Positions 42,232-50,840 of a stretch of 64,000 bases of DNA are shown here, one piece after another (within the stretch, counting starts at the first letter, position 1; each line of letters starts with the position of its first letter). The stretch covers positions 3,048,155-3,112,154 of the forward strand of contig NZ_CP042288.1 in the NCBI RefSeq assembly GCF_022559625.1, read 5' to 3'. The position numbers were made by a program, and so were the translations under genes. Below the pieces are notes generated by a model. That model was not told the origin of the DNA, did no database searches, and saw only the letters and a program-made list of their open reading frames with translations. The stretch is from Aquisalinus flavus (lineage in GTDB: Bacteria; Pseudomonadota; Alphaproteobacteria; Caulobacterales; Parvularculaceae).

Positions 42232-42891
42232 ATGCCTGTCATGATCGCCCCGTCCATTCTATCTGCTGATTTTTCGCGCCTCGGCGACGAGGTGAGAGCG
42301 ATCGACAAGGCGGGCGCCGACATGATCCATGTCGATGTCATGGACGGGCATTTCGTGCCGAACATGACCATCGGCCCGCTGGTGGTAAAGGCGATCCGCA
42401 AGGTTTCGCAGAAGCCGTTCGACGTGCACCTTATGATCGAGCCGGTCGACCTGTTCATCCCGCTCTTTGCCGAGGCGGGCGCCGACATCATCACCATCCA
42501 TCCGGAGGCCGGTCCGCATCTGCATCGCTCGCTTCAGTTGATCAAGTCGCTGGGCAAGAAGGGCGGCGTTGCACTGAACCCGGCGACGCCGCTCTCCTTT
42601 CTCGAGCCCGTCATGGGCGATATCGACCTTGTACTGATCATGAGTGTGAATCCTGGCTTTGGCGGTCAGACACTCATCCCGTCGCAGCTCGACCGGATCG
42701 CCGAAGTGGCCCGGATGATCAAGGCCGCCAACCGCGATATCATTCTCGAGGTCGATGGCGGCGTGAACGCCGAGACGGTCAAGTCCGTAATCGAGGCGGG
42801 CGCGACATCGCTGGTCGCCGGCAGCGCTGTCTTTACTGGCGATGCGGCCGACTATGCGGGCAATATCGACATGTTACGGCGGGGAGGCTGA
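42232..42891 (+). CDS. rpe: Ribulose-phosphate 3-epimerase
   Basis: A 219-residue TIM-barrel enzyme interconverting ribulose-5-phosphate and xylulose-5-phosphate in the pentose phosphate pathway. Signatures are [52 protein letters not shown] and EVDGGVN, covering the metal ligands (His, Asp) and the phosphate loop. The ATG giving MPVMIAPS is chosen for match to the family; a GTG seven codons earlier is possible. The heparinase-like gene follows by 9 bases. Confidence 0.95.
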   Translation: MPVMIAPSILSADFSRLGDEVRAIDKAGADMIHVDVMDGHFVPNMTIGPLVVKAIRKVSQKPFDVHLMIEPVDLFIPLFAEAGADIITIHPEAGPHLHRSLQLIKSLGKKGGVALNPATPLSFLEPVMGDIDLVLIMSVNPGFGGQTLIPSQLDRIAEVARMIKAANRDIILEVDGGVNAETVKSVIEAGATSLVAGSAVFTGDAADYAGNIDMLRRGG

Positions 42892-42900
42892 CCCCCGGTC

Positions 42901-44589
42901 ATGGCAGCAGGCGACACCCGCAAGCAAAAGAAACTGTTCCGCGACGGCATGTTCTACGAACTGCAGTTGAACGGCCCCGCGCCGGACCGCATGGCGTTCT
43001 CGCTCGATGACCCGTACAGGTCAGATCCCGAGCGCGGCGAGGAGCTGATCGCGCAATATCTCGAGGCGCTGTCTGCCGATGATGACGGCACGATGGAGGC
43101 CGAGGGCTTTGGCGCACCCTGGCTGGCCGCAGAGCCGGGGACGGTCTGGGCGCGGCGGCTGCAGGAATTTTCCTGGCTGCGCGAGTTGCGCGGCGCCGGC
43201 GACGATGCCCGCGAACCGGCCCGGGCCATGGCACTCGGCTGGCTCACGCAGCATGGGGCCTATGAGCCGGAAGTCTGGGCGCCCGATCTCGTCGCCGAGC
43301 GGCTGTGGGCGCTGTGTTCCCATGGCGGCTGGCTGATGGAAGGCGCCGATGCCCTGTGGCGGAGCAAGCTCCTGACCTCCATGGCGCGTCAGGCACGGCA
43401 TCTGTCAAAAGCCGTCTCGCGCATCGACCATCCGGGCAGCCGTCTCGTTGCTGCGCTGAGCCTGATTGCCGCCGGGCTGATCCTGCCCTATCACCGACCC
43501 TGCGAGCAGCAGGGCGCCGAGCTGTTGCGGCGGGAGCTGCGCCTGCAGTTGCGCGCCGATGGCGGGCATATCAGCCGCAATCCGTCCCTCCAGATGATGC
43601 TGGCGCTCCGTCTGCAAATCATTATTGCCGCCTATGAGCAGAAGGACCTGGCGCCGCCGAATTTCCTCTATCACGCGGTCGGTCGCACCACCGACATGGT
43701 CGAGTTCTTCCGCTGCGGCGATGGCCGTCTTGCGGTCTTCAACGGGTCGCATGAAGACGATGCACGGGCCCTTGCCGCCTGCCTCGCCCATGACGTCAGC
43801 AATCGCAGCCGCATCGATTTCGCTTCCCAGTCCGGCTATCAGCGCCTTTCAGGTGCGCGCACCTATCTGTTCGTCGATACCGGCTCGCGCGGCCGGCAGA
43901 TCCAGACCCGGCCGCTGATCGCCGGTGCGCCGGTCACGCCCTTTGACAGTGCCTTCTCGATCCAGCTATCCGATGGCCGCGAGCGGATCATCGTCAATTG
44001 CGGGTCGATCGAAGCCTTTGCCGCGACCGAGCCGCGCATGACGCCTGAGAAACTCAAGGCATGGCACGGGGCCGTCAGCGGCGCCGATGCCCATTCGACC
44101 CTGTGCGTGCAGACCGCCCATCGCATTGGCGGGGCAGCGAACCAGGCCCAGGGCCGCCCGCTCTATCACCATCTGGAAGAAGACCGCCACGGCCAGCTGC
44201 TCGAACTGGAACGCCAGCAGGTCGCCGGCGCGCCCGGCGCGACCCACCGGCGGCGGCTGTATCTCAGCGTCGATGGTGATGACCTGCGCGGTGAAGATGT
44301 GCTGATCGCCGCTGGCGGACACCGGGTGCCGCCTTTCGTCATCCGCTTTCACCTGCACCCCGGGATCAAGACATCGCTATCGCGCGATGGCCGCTCCGTC
44401 ATCCTTGTAACGCCACGTAACGAGGGCTGGACTTTCCTCGCCGGCAAGGCCGACATTGCCATCGAAAAAAGCCTGTACTGCGGGGCAAACGGCCGCAAGC
44501 AGGCGACGAGCCAGCTTGTGGTGCGTCCCCGCTCATCCGGTGAAAGCGCGACGCAGATCAAGTGGGCCTTCCGCAAGGCGTCAATTTAA
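42901..44589 (+). CDS. Heparinase II/III-like family protein
   Basis: A 562-residue protein. An alpha-helical first half (toroid-like, residues about 50-270) includes WAPDLVAERLWALCSHGGWLM and RHLSKAVSRIDHPGSRLVAALSLI. The second half is a beta-sandwich of the heparinase II/III-like type, containing AFSIQLSDGRERIIVNCGS and HSTLCVQ. No signal peptide is evident. The family includes polysaccharide lyases but many bacterial members are uncharacterised. It follows rpe by 9 bases, so the two may be co-transcribed. The substrate is unknown; cell-wall or capsule polysaccharide is a guess based on the SDR gene downstream. Confidence 0.78.
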   Translation: MAAGDTRKQKKLFRDGMFYELQLNGPAPDRMAFSLDDPYRSDPERGEELIAQYLEALSADDDGTMEAEGFGAPWLAAEPGTVWARRLQEFSWLRELRGAGDDAREPARAMALGWLTQHGAYEPEVWAPDLVAERLWALCSHGGWLMEGADALWRSKLLTSMARQARHLSKAVSRIDHPGSRLVAALSLIAAGLILPYHRPCEQQGAELLRRELRLQLRADGGHISRNPSLQMMLALRLQIIIAAYEQKDLAPPNFLYHAVGRTTDMVEFFRCGDGRLAVFNGSHEDDARALAACLAHDVSNRSRIDFASQSGYQRLSGARTYLFVDTGSRGRQIQTRPLIAGAPVTPFDSAFSIQLSDGRERIIVNCGSIEAFAATEPRMTPEKLKAWHGAVSGADAHSTLCVQTAHRIGGAANQAQGRPLYHHLEEDRHGQLLELERQQVAGAPGATHRRRLYLSVDGDDLRGEDVLIAAGGHRVPPFVIRFHLHPGIKTSLSRDGRSVILVTPRNEGWTFLAGKADIAIEKSLYCGANGRKQATSQLVVRPRSSGESATQIKWAFRKASI

Positions 44590-44710
44590 TCGGTTTTCCC
44601 TGAAACCTGTTGTGCCAAGATTGCGTTACTGTAAGATATCGCCTATGAGCGCTATCTGTGGTTGTGAGGGGATGATTACCGAGTTGAGTCTCGCGGGGAA
44701 GCAGTAACGA

Positions 44711-45937
44711 ATGTTCTCATGGATCAAAGAAAAGCTGCGCCGTACGCTGCCGACCGAAGAGGTCCGGACACGCCGTGCGCCGAGTGACTTCACCGGCCTT
44801 CCCACCCTCGACAGCGCCAAGCTTCTCCAGCGGCCGCCACGCTCCATTGACCTGCGTGCGGCGACACGGCTGATCGCCGGCAAGCGCGTGCTGATTACTG
44901 GTGCAGGCGGGACCATCGGGTCGGAACTCGTGCGCCAGGTGAATGAATTCAGTCCTGAACAGATGATCCTCGTCGATAATTCGGAGTTCAACCTCTACCA
45001 GATCGATATGGAGATGCGCGAGATGGGCACGAAGGTGCCGATTTTCCCGCAGCTGATCGATGTCTGCCGCCGCGATCACCTCAATCGCATCTTCGAACAG
45101 ATCCGCCCTGACATCGTGCTGCACGCCGCCGCATTCAAGCATGTGCCCATCGTCGAAGAGAACCGCTGCCCCGCCGCCCTGACCAATGTGATGGGCGCCA
45201 AGAACGTGTTCGATGCGGCGGTCGAGGCCAAGACCGAGGCGGTCGTCTTCATTTCCACGGACAAGGCGGTAAATCCGACGAGCTTCATGGGGGCGACCAA
45301 GCGGATCGCCGAGCTTTATACCCAGGCGCTCGACGTCGCGCAGACGGACACCCGATTCGTTACGGTGCGCTTCGGCAATGTGCTCGGCTCTACCGGCTCC
45401 GTCGCGCCGCTGTTCGAGCGCCAGATCGCCAGGGGCGGTCCGATCACCGTGACCCATCCGGATATCTCCCGCTATTTCATGACGACCCGCGAAGCCGTGC
45501 AACTGGTGCTGCAGGCCGCAGGTCTCGACCATGGCCAGCGCGGGGTCGTTACCCATGACGGACGCATCTTCGTGCTCGATATGGGAGAGCCGATCAAGAT
45601 CGTGGAACTGGCCCGGCGGATGATCGAATCCCATGGCCTGAAGCCGGATGTCGATATCAAGATCGAGTTCACCGGGCTCAGATCGGGTGAAAAACTTTTC
45701 GAGGAAATCTTTCTGGATACGGAGAGACTGGTCAGGACGGGCGCCGATGGCGTGCTGCTGGCGTCCCCGACGATGATCGACCTGCCGCTGCTCAATCCGC
45801 GGGTTGCCGACGTGATCCGCCACGCCCAGAGCTGTGACGAGGATGCACTGGCAGAAGCGGTGAGCCATCTCGTGCCAGAATTTCGCCCTCATGCCGCGCC
45901 CCAGCGCCAATTTATGCCAAAATCGGCGAAAACCTGA
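44711..45937 (+). CDS. FlaA1/CapD-like nucleotide-sugar dehydratase/epimerase (SDR)
   Basis: A 408-residue extended SDR of the polysaccharide-biosynthesis (CapD/FlaA1) family. A basic N-terminal extension of about 55 residues precedes GAGGTIGSELVRQ (NAD(P) site, residues 64-76). The catalytic block ISTDKAVNPTSFMGATK places Met193 where classical SDRs have Tyr, with Lys197; this Met-x-x-x-Lys form is normal for 4,6-dehydratases of this group. HAAAFKHVPIVEEN and RFGNVLGSTGSVAPLF follow. The four transmembrane helices of the long CapD/WbpM form are absent. It probably modifies UDP-linked sugars for surface polysaccharide or glycoprotein. Confidence 0.85.
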   Translation: MFSWIKEKLRRTLPTEEVRTRRAPSDFTGLPTLDSAKLLQRPPRSIDLRAATRLIAGKRVLITGAGGTIGSELVRQVNEFSPEQMILVDNSEFNLYQIDMEMREMGTKVPIFPQLIDVCRRDHLNRIFEQIRPDIVLHAAAFKHVPIVEENRCPAALTNVMGAKNVFDAAVEAKTEAVVFISTDKAVNPTSFMGATKRIAELYTQALDVAQTDTRFVTVRFGNVLGSTGSVAPLFERQIARGGPITVTHPDISRYFMTTREAVQLVLQAAGLDHGQRGVVTHDGRIFVLDMGEPIKIVELARRMIESHGLKPDVDIKIEFTGLRSGEKLFEEIFLDTERLVRTGADGVLLASPTMIDLPLLNPRVADVIRHAQSCDEDALAEAVSHLVPEFRPHAAPQRQFMPKSAKT

Positions 45938-45976
45938 GCACCGCACTGTTTTCTTGGCCTTGAGCAGGACTCACGC

Positions 45977-46003
45977 TTGAACCGGCTTTGACCCACTTAT
46001 ATT
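45977..46003 (+). promoter_or_regulatory. Candidate sigma-70-type promoter for purH
   Basis: TTGAAC (45977-45982) and TATATT (45998-46003) are separated by 15 bases, slightly short of the usual spacing. The -10 box overlaps an upstream in-frame GTG of purH, which argues for the ATG at 46029 as the start. Confidence 0.35.
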
Positions 46004-46028
46004 GGTGTGCAAAAGGAAAGCCGATTTC

Positions 46029-47615
46029 ATGCAGACTGCGACGACCCCCGTAAAGCGCGCCCTTCTTTCCGTTTCAGACAAGGCCGGTATTGCCGATTTC
46101 GCCAGGGCCCTCGCCGCGATGGGCGTGGAGCTGGTCTCCACCGGCGGCACAGCCAGGCTGCTGCGCGACGCGGGGCTCAACGTGAAAGACGTCTCTGACC
46201 TGACCGGGTTCCCGGAAATGATGGATGGCCGGGTCAAGACCCTGCATCCGGGTGTGCATGGCGGGCTGCTCGCGCTGCGCGACAAGGACGATCATGTTGC
46301 CGCGATGGAAGAGCACGGCATTGCCGCCATCGACCTGCTCGTCGTCAATCTCTATCCGTTCGAGAAGACCGTGGCTGCCGGTGCCGATTACGACACCTGT
46401 ATCGAGAATATCGATATTGGCGGACCGGCGATGATCCGCGCGGCGGCCAAGAACCACGCCCATGTCGGCGTCGTGACCGATACGGAGGATTATGCCGTCG
46501 TCCTCGCCGAGCTCGACCAGCATGGCGGGCTGACGCTGGAGCTGAAGAAGAAGCTCGCCGCCAACGCCTATGCCCGTACTGCTGCCTATGACGCGGCGAT
46601 CTCAACATGGTTTGCAAAGGCGATCGGCGACGAGACACCGCGCCGGGTGACCGTTTCCGGCACGCTGCGACAATCGCTGCGCTATGGCGAAAACCCGCAC
46701 CAGCAGGCAGCGTTCTACGTCTCCGGCGAGATCATCGAGGGCGTGTCGACCGCGCGCCAGGTCCAGGGCAAGGAGCTGTCCTACAACAATATCAACGATA
46801 CCGATGCGGCCTATGAACTCGTCTCCGAATTCGATGGTGACGCGCCGGCGGTGGCGATCATCAAGCATGCCAATCCGTGCGGCGTCGCGACCGGGACCAG
46901 TATCGAGGAGGCCTATCGCCTCGCGCTGCGCTGCGATCCTGTCTCGGCCTTTGGCGGCATTGTCGCACTGAACCGTCCGCTGACGGAGGAAGCTGCAAGG
47001 GAGATCACGAAGATCTTCACCGAGGTCGTGATCGCGCCGGGCGCCGATGAAGCGGCGATGGAAATCTTCGCGGCCAAGAAGAACCTTCGCCTGTTGCTGA
47101 CCGAAGGCCTCGCCGACGCGGGCCGTGGCGGGGACATGATCAAGACCATTGCCGGCGGCTTGCTGCGCCAGTCCCGCGATGCCGGGCGGATCACGGCGGA
47201 CGACCTCGAGATCGTCACCAGGCGCCAGCCCAGCGAGCAGGAACTGGCGGACCTTTTGTTCGCCTTCCGTGTTGCCAAGCATGTGAAGTCGAACGCCATC
47301 GTCTACGCCAGGGACGGCGCGACGGTCGGCATCGGCGCTGGCCAGATGAGCCGTCTCGATTCCAGCCGCATCGCTGCGCGCAAGTCGCAGGATGCCGCCG
47401 AAGCGAGCAATGCCGACAGGCCGCTGGCTGTCGGCTCTGTCGTGGCCTCGGACGCCTTCTTTCCGTTTCCCGACGGTCTGCTCGCTGCGGCCGAAGCCGG
47501 TGCGACGGCGGTCATCCAGCCGGGCGGGTCGATCAAGGACAAGGATGTCATCGCCGCTGCAGACGATGCAGGCCTCGCCATGGTGTTGACCGGCATGCGC
47601 CACTTCCGCCACTGA
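46029..47615 (+). CDS. purH: Bifunctional AICAR formyltransferase / IMP cyclohydrolase
   Basis: A 528-residue enzyme of the last two steps of IMP synthesis. The N-terminal cyclohydrolase domain has [23 protein letters not shown], and [13 protein letters not shown]. The C-terminal formyltransferase domain has [14 protein letters not shown], the KHANPCGVA catalytic block, [16 protein letters not shown], and [11 protein letters not shown] near the end. The ATG with AAAGGAAAG upstream gives MQTATTP. It stands 30 bases before the glutamate dehydrogenase gene. Confidence 0.96.
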   Translation: MQTATTPVKRALLSVSDKAGIADFARALAAMGVELVSTGGTARLLRDAGLNVKDVSDLTGFPEMMDGRVKTLHPGVHGGLLALRDKDDHVAAMEEHGIAAIDLLVVNLYPFEKTVAAGADYDTCIENIDIGGPAMIRAAAKNHAHVGVVTDTEDYAVVLAELDQHGGLTLELKKKLAANAYARTAAYDAAISTWFAKAIGDETPRRVTVSGTLRQSLRYGENPHQQAAFYVSGEIIEGVSTARQVQGKELSYNNINDTDAAYELVSEFDGDAPAVAIIKHANPCGVATGTSIEEAYRLALRCDPVSAFGGIVALNRPLTEEAAREITKIFTEVVIAPGADEAAMEIFAAKKNLRLLLTEGLADAGRGGDMIKTIAGGLLRQSRDAGRITADDLEIVTRRQPSEQELADLLFAFRVAKHVKSNAIVYARDGATVGIGAGQMSRLDSSRIAARKSQDAAEASNADRPLAVGSVVASDAFFPFPDGLLAAAEAGATAVIQPGGSIKDKDVIAAADDAGLAMVLTGMRHFRH

Positions 47616-47645
47616 TAACCATAACCAACAGGGAGCTTATCCAGC

Positions 47646-49067
47646 ATGACCAACAAGACCGGACGCGAAACGACTTTCCGCGAAAGTGTCGACATGATGT
47701 TCGAGCGCGCTGCCGCTCACCTGGATATCTCCCCCGGCCTGAAAGAGAAGATCCGGGTCTGTAATTCGACGTATACGGTGCGGTTCGGTGTGCGCCTGCG
47801 CGGCGAGATCCATACCTTTGTCGGCTATCGTGCCGTGCACTCGGAGCACGTCGAACCGGTCAAGGGCGGCATGCGCTATGCCCTGTCCGTCAACCAGGAC
47901 GAGGTCGAGGCACTGGCCGCGCTGATGACCTATAAATGCGCGCTGGTAGAGGCGCCGTTCGGCGGCTCGAAAGGCGGGCTCTGCCTCAACCCGGCCGATT
48001 GGGAGCCGCATGAACTGGAGCGGATCACCCGTCGCTTCACCTATGAGCTGTCCAAGCGCGATCTGATCTCGCCGTCGCAGAACGTGCCGGCCCCGGATAT
48101 GGGCACGGGCGAGCGCGAGATGGCGTGGATGGCGGATGAGTACAAGCGCCTTCATTCGACCGAGATCGACAGTTTCGCTTGTGTCACCGGCAAGCCGTTG
48201 AACAAGGGCGGCATTGCAGGCCGCGTCGAGGCGACCGGTCGCGGCGTGCAATATGCGCTGCGCTGTTTCTTCCGCTATCCGGAAGATGCCAGGAAGGCGG
48301 GCTTGCTCGGCGACCTCGAAGGCAAGACCGTCATCGTCCAGGGTCTGGGCAATGTCGGCTATCACGCGGCCAAGTTCGTGTCTGAAGAGGATGGCGCCAA
48401 GGTCATCGCCGTGATCGAGCGAGACGGCGCGGTCGTCGACCTGGATGGTCTGAACATCACCGCCTTGAAGGAACACATCACGTCGACGGGTGGCGTGAAA
48501 GGTTTTCCGGGGGCGGAATATGTCGCCGATGGCAACAAGCTGCTGGAGCATGAATGCGACATCATGATTCCGGCGGCTATCGAGGGTTCGATCCATTCCG
48601 GCAACGCTGCGAATGTCAAAGCCAAGCTGATCATCGAGGCGGCAAACGGCCCGATCACTGCCAATGCCGACGCGATCCTGCGCCGCAACGGCATTGTCAT
48701 CATCCCTGACCTCTATGCCAACGCCGGCGGCGTTACCGTGTCCTATTTCGAATGGGTCAAGAACCTGTCCCATATCCGTTTCGGCCGGATGCAGCGCCGT
48801 CAGGAAGAGGCCAAGGCGAACCTGCTGGTCGCGGAGCTTGAAAAACAGACGGGTACGACCTTTTCCGACTCCTTCAAGGCGCAATTCATCCAGGGCGCGT
48901 CGGAGCTCGACCTCGTACGCTCCGGCCTCGATGACACGATGCGCGGTGCGTATGAGAGCATCCGCGAAGTGTGGGAGACCCATGCGGCGATCACCGACAT
49001 GCGCACGGCGGCCTATTACGTCTCGATTAATTCGATAGCGGCGAGCTACAGTTCGCTCGGCCTGTAA
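47646..49067 (+). CDS. gdhA: Glutamate dehydrogenase (Glu/Leu/Phe/Val dehydrogenase family)
   Basis: A 473-residue dehydrogenase interconverting glutamate and 2-oxoglutarate. The substrate-binding block [41 protein letters not shown] contains the catalytic lysines. [17 protein letters not shown] is typical of glutamate-type enzymes. The Rossmann site is [13 protein letters not shown]. Later, [12 protein letters not shown] and [14 protein letters not shown] fit the glutamate branch. It is distinct from the leucine-type family member at 4055. It follows purH by 30 bases. Confidence 0.92.
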   Translation: MTNKTGRETTFRESVDMMFERAAAHLDISPGLKEKIRVCNSTYTVRFGVRLRGEIHTFVGYRAVHSEHVEPVKGGMRYALSVNQDEVEALAALMTYKCALVEAPFGGSKGGLCLNPADWEPHELERITRRFTYELSKRDLISPSQNVPAPDMGTGEREMAWMADEYKRLHSTEIDSFACVTGKPLNKGGIAGRVEATGRGVQYALRCFFRYPEDARKAGLLGDLEGKTVIVQGLGNVGYHAAKFVSEEDGAKVIAVIERDGAVVDLDGLNITALKEHITSTGGVKGFPGAEYVADGNKLLEHECDIMIPAAIEGSIHSGNAANVKAKLIIEAANGPITANADAILRRNGIVIIPDLYANAGGVTVSYFEWVKNLSHIRFGRMQRRQEEAKANLLVAELEKQTGTTFSDSFKAQFIQGASELDLVRSGLDDTMRGAYESIREVWETHAAITDMRTAAYYVSINSIAASYSSLGL

Positions 49068-49136
49068 AGGCTGCTCCAGAATCCTCGAAACGATCAATGT
49101 CCCTGCATTCAAGTGCCCCTATTTGAAAGCCCACAT

Positions 49137-49976
49137 CTAGGACTTCCTGGGCGTATACAGCTTGACCCGGCCAAAGGGCCGCGAGGTCACGGATGACTTC
49201 GCGGCGGCGGGCGCCGCGCGGGTCGCTTTCATCTTGAAGGGATTATAGGCGCTCGTCGTTTTCTTGCGGCGGGCCGAAATTGCCATGATCTCGTGACGCG
49301 GATGCTGGTCGAGTGCGATCGCGACAAGCCGCCGGTTGCGGATTACGCCCCAGACGGCAGCCAGCACGGTCAGTGCGGCGGCGGCGACCAGGATCATAGC
49401 GGCAGGGCTCGCCGTGCCGGTATAGGCCTGTGCCCCGGCAAACCCGGTCAGGATCAGCGCGGGCAGGGCCGCGGAGAGGGCAGCGCGGGCATGGGCGATA
49501 TTGCCCAGGGCCAGTACCAGGGTCAGAGCCGTCAGTATCAGGATGGTCACGGCAGCCGGCACCGGCGCAGCCGTTGCCGAAAGCATCAGCGATCCGCAGC
49601 CCAGTGCCGTTGAGATGATGCCGAGACCTGCCGTGTGGCCTGCGCGCCATGTCAGGGGGCGCGAGGCGATCAACCCGCCCATGCGATAGCGGCGCAGACG
49701 GCGGGCAACGATCCAGATGGAGGACAGGCTCATACCAAGCCAGAGCAGGATACGGATGATTGCGCCCAGGCCCGGTGCGCTCGGGAGGTGATAGAGGCTG
49801 AGGCAGATGGCGGCGACGAAGACCAGTACGAAGCCCGGCATGGCGCGGCGGGCGAGCCTGTCGGTCAGGGCGATCACTGCCATGCGCGAGCGAGACAGCC
49901 TTGGCGTACCGGTTCTTTCCGATACGGACACGCTGTCGGACATATAGCCCGTTTCTGCCTGATCACTGACGGCCAT
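49137..49976 (-). CDS. Multi-pass membrane protein, unknown function
   Basis: A 279-residue protein with about six hydrophobic helices between residues 35 and 215, and a basic cytosolic C-terminal tail (RRKKTTSAYNPFKMKATRAAP...GRVKLYTPRKS). I do not recognise its family. The ATG has GGGGGA 5 bases upstream, which decides it over a frame 37 codons longer. The next minus-strand gene upstream (TPR protein) ends 92 bases away, so common transcription is possible. Confidence 0.62.
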   Translation of the reverse strand: MAVSDQAETGYMSDSVSVSERTGTPRLSRSRMAVIALTDRLARRAMPGFVLVFVAAICLSLYHLPSAPGLGAIIRILLWLGMSLSSIWIVARRLRRYRMGGLIASRPLTWRAGHTAGLGIISTALGCGSLMLSATAAPVPAAVTILILTALTLVLALGNIAHARAALSAALPALILTGFAGAQAYTGTASPAAMILVAAAALTVLAAVWGVIRNRRLVAIALDQHPRHEIMAISARRKKTTSAYNPFKMKATRAAPAAAKSSVTSRPFGRVKLYTPRKS

Positions 49977-50068
49977 CTGGTCCCCCGGACCTTGTAAACA
50001 CAACTGGAGCAGTGAGATTCGCGCTGTTCGCCGGTTTCGTCCAGAGGGCGCGGCGGCCCGGGCGGGTG

Positions 50069-50776
50069 CTATTCGGGTGCGCCCCATGGATCGATCTCGT
50101 AGCCCGCCTGGATCAGCTCGCCGCGAATGATCAGCGCATCGATATTCTCCGGCTCGCGGTTCAGGGCGATGCGGATATCGGCGGCGGCGCCTTCATAATC
50201 GGCAAGCATCTGCTTGGCCTTGGCGCGTAGCGTGTAGCCATTGGCGTTGAGGCGATGTTCGGATTCCAGCAGGTCGAGCACCCGCTTGGTCTGCCCCCAT
50301 CGCTCCGCCCCGGCATAGACCGGCGCTGCCATCAGGTGCAATTCCGGCGATCGGGGCGCGATGCCATAGGCCTTTTCCAGCGGGATCAGCGCCTTCTCCG
50401 GCTCGTCCCCGGCAAGCCAGGCCTGGGCCGACTGGGCATAGAGCCGCGCGGCCATGCCCGGATCATCCGCGCGCAGATCCTCAGCCAGGGCATAGAGCCG
50501 GCGCGCACCGACACGCGGCAGGTCCATGGCGAGGTCGGCGAGCGCGGCGCAATGAACGGCCGGCGCTCCGCCGCCATCTGTCACCCAGCGCAGGGCTGCG
50601 GCGCGGCCGGCTTCCGGGTCGGTTTCAAGCGCGGCGACACACTCACCGTAACGGGGATCGAGACCCTGTCCGGGAAAATTGTCGTACACGACGGGGCCGT
50701 CCCCCGGGACGGTGGCTGGTGCGGTGGCAGTCTGGCTCGACAGCGCGGCGGCAAGGATCAGGGCAAGTATACTCAT
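50069..50776 (-). CDS. Exported TPR-like protein
   Basis: A 235-residue protein with a signal-like N-terminus (MSILALILAAALSSQTATA). A disordered stretch follows, then helical repeats of TPR type (YAQSAQAWLAGDEPEKALIPLEKAYGIAPRSPELHLMAAPVY and a later LADYEGAAADIRIALNREPENIDAL). TPR domains bind other proteins; no specific partner is evident. It lies between divL (64 bases after the divL stop) and the membrane-protein gene on the same strand. Confidence 0.7.
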   Translation of the reverse strand: MSILALILAAALSSQTATAPATVPGDGPVVYDNFPGQGLDPRYGECVAALETDPEAGRAAALRWVTDGGGAPAVHCAALADLAMDLPRVGARRLYALAEDLRADDPGMAARLYAQSAQAWLAGDEPEKALIPLEKAYGIAPRSPELHLMAAPVYAGAERWGQTKRVLDLLESEHRLNANGYTLRAKAKQMLADYEGAAADIRIALNREPENIDALIIRGELIQAGYEIDPWGAPE

Positions 50777-50840
50777 GCCCGCCTTTATACAGGCTGGCAG
50801 CCGGCTGGGGAGCTTAAATTGCGGTTATCTTCAGGCGGCT

